The notes below the pieces were generated by a model. That model ran no database searches, was not told the DNA's origin, and saw only the letters and a program-made list of their open reading frames with translations. From the NCBI GenBank assembly GCA_032250585.1, contig JAVVFH010000180.1, positions 1 through 7,021 of the forward strand: a stretch of DNA of 7,021 bases, written 5' to 3'. Positions 5,196 to 7,021 of this stretch are shown here, piece after piece; position 1 is the first letter of the stretch; every line of letters begins with the position of its first letter. Source of the stretch: JAVVFH01 sp032250585. GTDB taxonomy: Bacteria > Pseudomonadota > Gammaproteobacteria > Xanthomonadales > SZUA-36. The translations under genes and the position numbers were made by a program.

Positions 5196-6275
5196 ATGAG
5201 GTACATCCTGCTGAATCCCGGCCCGGTCAGCCTCAGCGAACGCGTGCGCCGGGCGGCTGTCGGCCAGGACCTGTGTCATCGCGAGCCCGAGTATTTTCGT
5301 GTGCAGGACCGCGTGCGCCAGGCGCTGCTCGGGGTTTACGGTTGCGAGGCCGACGCCTGGACGAGTGTCCTGCTCGGCGGTTCCGGCACCACCGCGCTCG
5401 AGGCGATGATGTCATCTCTGCTGCCCAGGGACGGCCGGCTGCTAATCATCGAGAATGGCGTCTACGGCGAGCGGATCAGCCGCATCGCCGACATTCACGG
5501 TATCGCGTTCGAAGCGCTGCATCACGACTGGATGGCTGCCATCGACCCCGCTCGTGTCGGTGAAGCACTGCAAAGCGGGCGCTTCACGCACGTTGCGGCG
5601 GTGCATCACGAGACCACTACCGGCCGGTTGAACGACGTGCGGGAACTGGCGGCGCAGTGTGAGGCACACGGCGCGGCGCTGCTGCTTGACGCGGTCTCCA
5701 GTTTCGGTGCCGAGTCCATTCCGTTTGACTCGCCCGCGCTGACAGCCTGCGCGGCAACCGCCAACAAGTGCCTGCACGGCATCCCCGGACTGTGCCTGGT
5801 GCTGAGCCGGCGCACGGCGCTGCAAGAAGCCGTTGACCCACCGCGCAGCCTGTACCTGCACCTGCCGCTCTGGGCGCAACAGCAGGACCGGCAATCCACC
5901 CCGTTCACCCCGCCGGTGAACGCCGTGCTGGCGCTGGAAGAGGCGCTGCGGGAATTGGCCGGGCAGGGCGGCTGGTGCGCCCGCCATGCGCATTACGCAA
6001 AGCTTGCCGGGCGTGTCAAGCGGGCGCTGGTGCGGCTTGGGGTCGAGCCGCTGCTGGCGCCGGGGGAATCGTCCTGCGTGTTGAATGCCTATCGCCTGCC
6101 GGCGGGCATCAGCTATGCGCAGGTGCACGATGGCCTGAAACAAAGAGGCTTCGTCATCTATGCCGGCCAGGGGGTGCTGGCCAGTGAAATGTTCAGGATA
6201 TCGACGATGGGGGACATCGGCTCTTACGATATGGAGCGCCTGCTCGCGGCCCTGCAGGCCGTTTTTTCAGACTGA
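5196..6275 (+). CDS. phnW: 2-aminoethylphosphonate:pyruvate transaminase
   Basis: A 359-residue class V PLP aminotransferase that interconverts phosphonoacetaldehyde plus alanine with AEP plus pyruvate. Family marks are LLNPGPVSLSERVRRA (5-20), LGGSGTTALEAMMSSL (60-75), HHETTTGRLNDV (137-148), LLLDAVSSFGAE (162-173, with D165 to the pyridine nitrogen), TANKCLHGIPG (188-198, Schiff-base K191) and MFRISTMGDI (332-341, carboxylate-binding R334). The length is close to the roughly 367 residues of characterised PhnW. PhnW is best known from AEP breakdown, but no phosphonatase (PhnX) or phosphonoacetaldehyde dehydrogenase is present here. With PEP mutase and the decarboxylase beside it, a biosynthetic direction is the better reading. 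ATG 5196 begins exactly at the conserved MxYxLLNPGP; the upstream-extended frame overlaps the previous gene and is discarded. Its ribosome site is weak. Confidence 0.93.
   Translation: MRYILLNPGPVSLSERVRRAAVGQDLCHREPEYFRVQDRVRQALLGVYGCEADAWTSVLLGGSGTTALEAMMSSLLPRDGRLLIIENGVYGERISRIADIHGIAFEALHHDWMAAIDPARVGEALQSGRFTHVAAVHHETTTGRLNDVRELAAQCEAHGAALLLDAVSSFGAESIPFDSPALTACAATANKCLHGIPGLCLVLSRRTALQEAVDPPRSLYLHLPLWAQQQDRQSTPFTPPVNAVLALEEALRELAGQGGWCARHAHYAKLAGRVKRALVRLGVEPLLAPGESSCVLNAYRLPAGISYAQVHDGLKQRGFVIYAGQGVLASEMFRISTMGDIGSYDMERLLAALQAVFSD
6247..6267 (+). terminator. Intrinsic terminator inside the last codons of phnW
   Basis: CGGCC (6247-6251) and GGCCG (6257-6261) form a 5-bp G-C stem with loop CTGCA, followed directly by six T residues (6262-6267). 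It sits within the coding region, ending 5 nt before the TGA stop (6273-6275). The short stem means termination may be partial. Its position just before a possible promoter marks a likely transcription-unit border. Confidence 0.5.
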
Positions 6276-6279
6276 TCGG

Positions 6280-6288
6280 TGCTAAAAT
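6280..6288 (+). promoter_or_regulatory. Possible extended -10 promoter
   Basis: TGCTAAAAT is an extended -10 element (TGn joined to TAAAAT, 5 of 6 to consensus), 5 nt after the phnW stop. No good -35 is seen, which is common for extended -10 promoters. Transcription would start near 6295, giving a leader of about 50 nt before the small exported protein. Confidence 0.45.
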
Positions 6289-6302
6289 CCCAAGGTTCAG
6301 GG

Positions 6303-6321
6303 CCAGCCCGCGTTTGGCTGG
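6303..6321 (+). repeat. Leader hairpin before the YLDPSTG gene
   Basis: CCAGCC (6303-6308) and GGCTGG (6316-6321) form a 6-bp stem with a 7-nt loop, between the possible promoter at 6280-6288 and the AGGA at 6330-6333. No T-run follows, so it is not a terminator. It may stabilise the mRNA 5' end or affect translation. Confidence 0.25.
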
Positions 6322-6345
6322 GGATTTACAGGAAAATTGGACAAC

Positions 6346-6585
6346 ATGAGTAACCGCGGATCATTCAAAGCGCTGGTGACGGCAATCCTGGCACTGGCGC
6401 TGATGCTGGCTTCGCCCGCTGCATTCGCCTACCTCGACCCGAGCACCGGCAGCATGGTGGTGTCCGCGATCGTCGGTATCTTCGCGTCCCTTGCGCTGGC
6501 CGTCAAAACCTACTGGTACAAAATCAGGAAGTTCTTCAAGCGCGGCAACAAAAAGGACTCGGCTTCCCAGGACATGCCGGAGTAG
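6346..6585 (+). CDS. Small exported YLDPSTG membrane protein
   Basis: A 79-residue protein. Residues 1-8 are a polar, basic start; residues about 9-25 are hydrophobic; and ASPAAFA just before YLDPSTG looks like a signal peptidase I site, leaving a mature N-terminus at YLDPSTGSM. A second hydrophobic segment (VVSAIVGIFASLALAV) is followed by KTYWYKIRKFFKRGNKK, a basic, aromatic-rich, probably cytoplasmic tail. Small proteins with an (A)YLDPGTGS motif plus one membrane span recur near polysaccharide and surface-glycan genes; their function is not known to me. ATG 6346 is preferred, with AGGA at 6330-6333. An in-frame TTG at 6337 lies only 3 nt from that site. The next gene starts 15 nt downstream, suggesting the two are co-expressed and may act together. 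Confidence 0.75.
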   Translation: MSNRGSFKALVTAILALALMLASPAAFAYLDPSTGSMVVSAIVGIFASLALAVKTYWYKIRKFFKRGNKKDSASQDMPE

Positions 6586-6600
6586 CCGCGGGCGCCGCTC

Positions 6601-7021
6601 ATGTCTTTTTTCGCAGGCTGGAAGGGGTGGCGAACATTCAAAAAGCTGCCCTGGGAATGGCGCAATATCGTATTTTACTCGGAGAGTGGGCAGGACTGGC
6701 ACCAGTTCGCGGGGCTGATCGATGAGCTCAACCGGCGACAACTCAATACCTGTTACGTGACTTCGGATGCCGCGGACCCCGGTTTGCGTCGCGAACACGA
6801 CCATTACCGCGCCCTTTACATCCCCGCAGGATTGTTCCTGACGATTTTCTTCCAGGTCAACCGCTCCGATCTTTTCGTGCTCACCATGATGGATCTCGGC
6901 AACCTGCAGTTGAAGCGCTCGCTGCATCCAGTCCACTACGTCTACCTCTTTCACAGCATGGGCAGCACCCACATGGTCGATAATGAAAATTCCTTCGACC
7001 ATTACGACACGCTGTTCTGCG
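6601..7021 (+). CDS. CDP-glycerol glycerophosphotransferase-like protein, 5' part
   Basis: The first 140 residues of a protein that continues beyond the window. HYVYLFHSMGSTHMV (112-126) and SFDHYDTLFC (131-140) match the start of the Glyphos_transf (TagB/TagF, SpsB) family. Its members transfer glycerol-phosphate or ribitol-phosphate from a CDP donor to membrane-bound acceptors in teichoic acids and capsules. Before these lie NIVFYSESGQDWHQF (22-36) and an alpha/beta stretch with hydrophobic PAGLFLTIFFQV (75-86). In a gene set that should make CMP-AEP, this enzyme could place AEP on a surface glycan; donor and acceptor are inferred. ATG 6601 is the first start after the preceding stop and has no strong ribosome site. 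The expected catalytic His and nucleotide-binding motifs lie downstream of the window. Confidence 0.8.
   Translation, partial: MSFFAGWKGWRTFKKLPWEWRNIVFYSESGQDWHQFAGLIDELNRRQLNTCYVTSDAADPGLRREHDHYRALYIPAGLFLTIFFQVNRSDLFVLTMMDLGNLQLKRSLHPVHYVYLFHSMGSTHMVDNENSFDHYDTLFC

Noticed and set aside
5196..6275. phnW as evidence of AEP degradation.
   Set aside because: No phnX, phnY or phnA and no phosphonate transporter is seen, while both upstream biosynthetic enzymes are present.
1..7021. A CRISPR array, insertion sequence, tRNA, rRNA or toxin-antitoxin pair.
   Set aside because: No spaced direct repeats, transposase motifs, terminal inverted repeats or RNA-gene signatures were found on either strand by eye.

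Overview
The window is GC-rich, gene-dense, and almost entirely coded on the + strand. Codon use, the DmpA-type peptidase and AT-rich -10-like boxes at gene borders suggest a GC-rich Pseudomonadota, probably a gammaproteobacterium. This placement is inference, since the window holds no rRNA or other marker gene.

Layout. (1) Positions 1-360 are the 3' end of a P1/DmpA-type (S58) peptidase, followed at 366-821 by a GNAT acetyltransferase of the spermidine/spermine acetyltransferase (SSAT) type. Neither has an obvious link to what follows. (2) Positions 880-4452 form a tight three-gene block: a stand-alone nucleotidyltransferase, a PEP mutase fused to a second nucleotidyltransferase, and phosphonopyruvate decarboxylase. 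(3) Positions 4571-6275 hold a membrane methyltransferase-like protein (ICMT/PEMT fold, RHPLYLG motif) and 2-aminoethylphosphonate (AEP):pyruvate transaminase. They sit behind a possible promoter and an unusual leader. (4) Positions 6346-7021 hold a small exported YLDPSTG protein and the start of a CDP-glycerol glycerophosphotransferase-like (TagB/TagF family) protein that runs off the window. They follow an intrinsic terminator and a possible extended -10 promoter.

How the genes fit together. PEP mutase turns PEP into phosphonopyruvate. The decarboxylase makes phosphonoacetaldehyde. The transaminase makes AEP. One or both cytidylyltransferase-like domains would activate AEP as CMP-AEP. The Glyphos_transf-like protein is a plausible enzyme for moving the AEP group to a surface glycan, as its relatives do with CDP-glycerol or CDP-ribitol. 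The membrane methyltransferase could modify the phosphonate or a lipid carrying it. The window is best read as a phosphonate (C-P bond) biosynthesis and surface-decoration locus. The first three steps are strongly supported by sequence motifs. The activation, transfer and methylation steps are inferred from family and context.

No rRNA, tRNA, CRISPR array, insertion sequence or long repeat was seen. No gap between genes exceeds about 120 bases.
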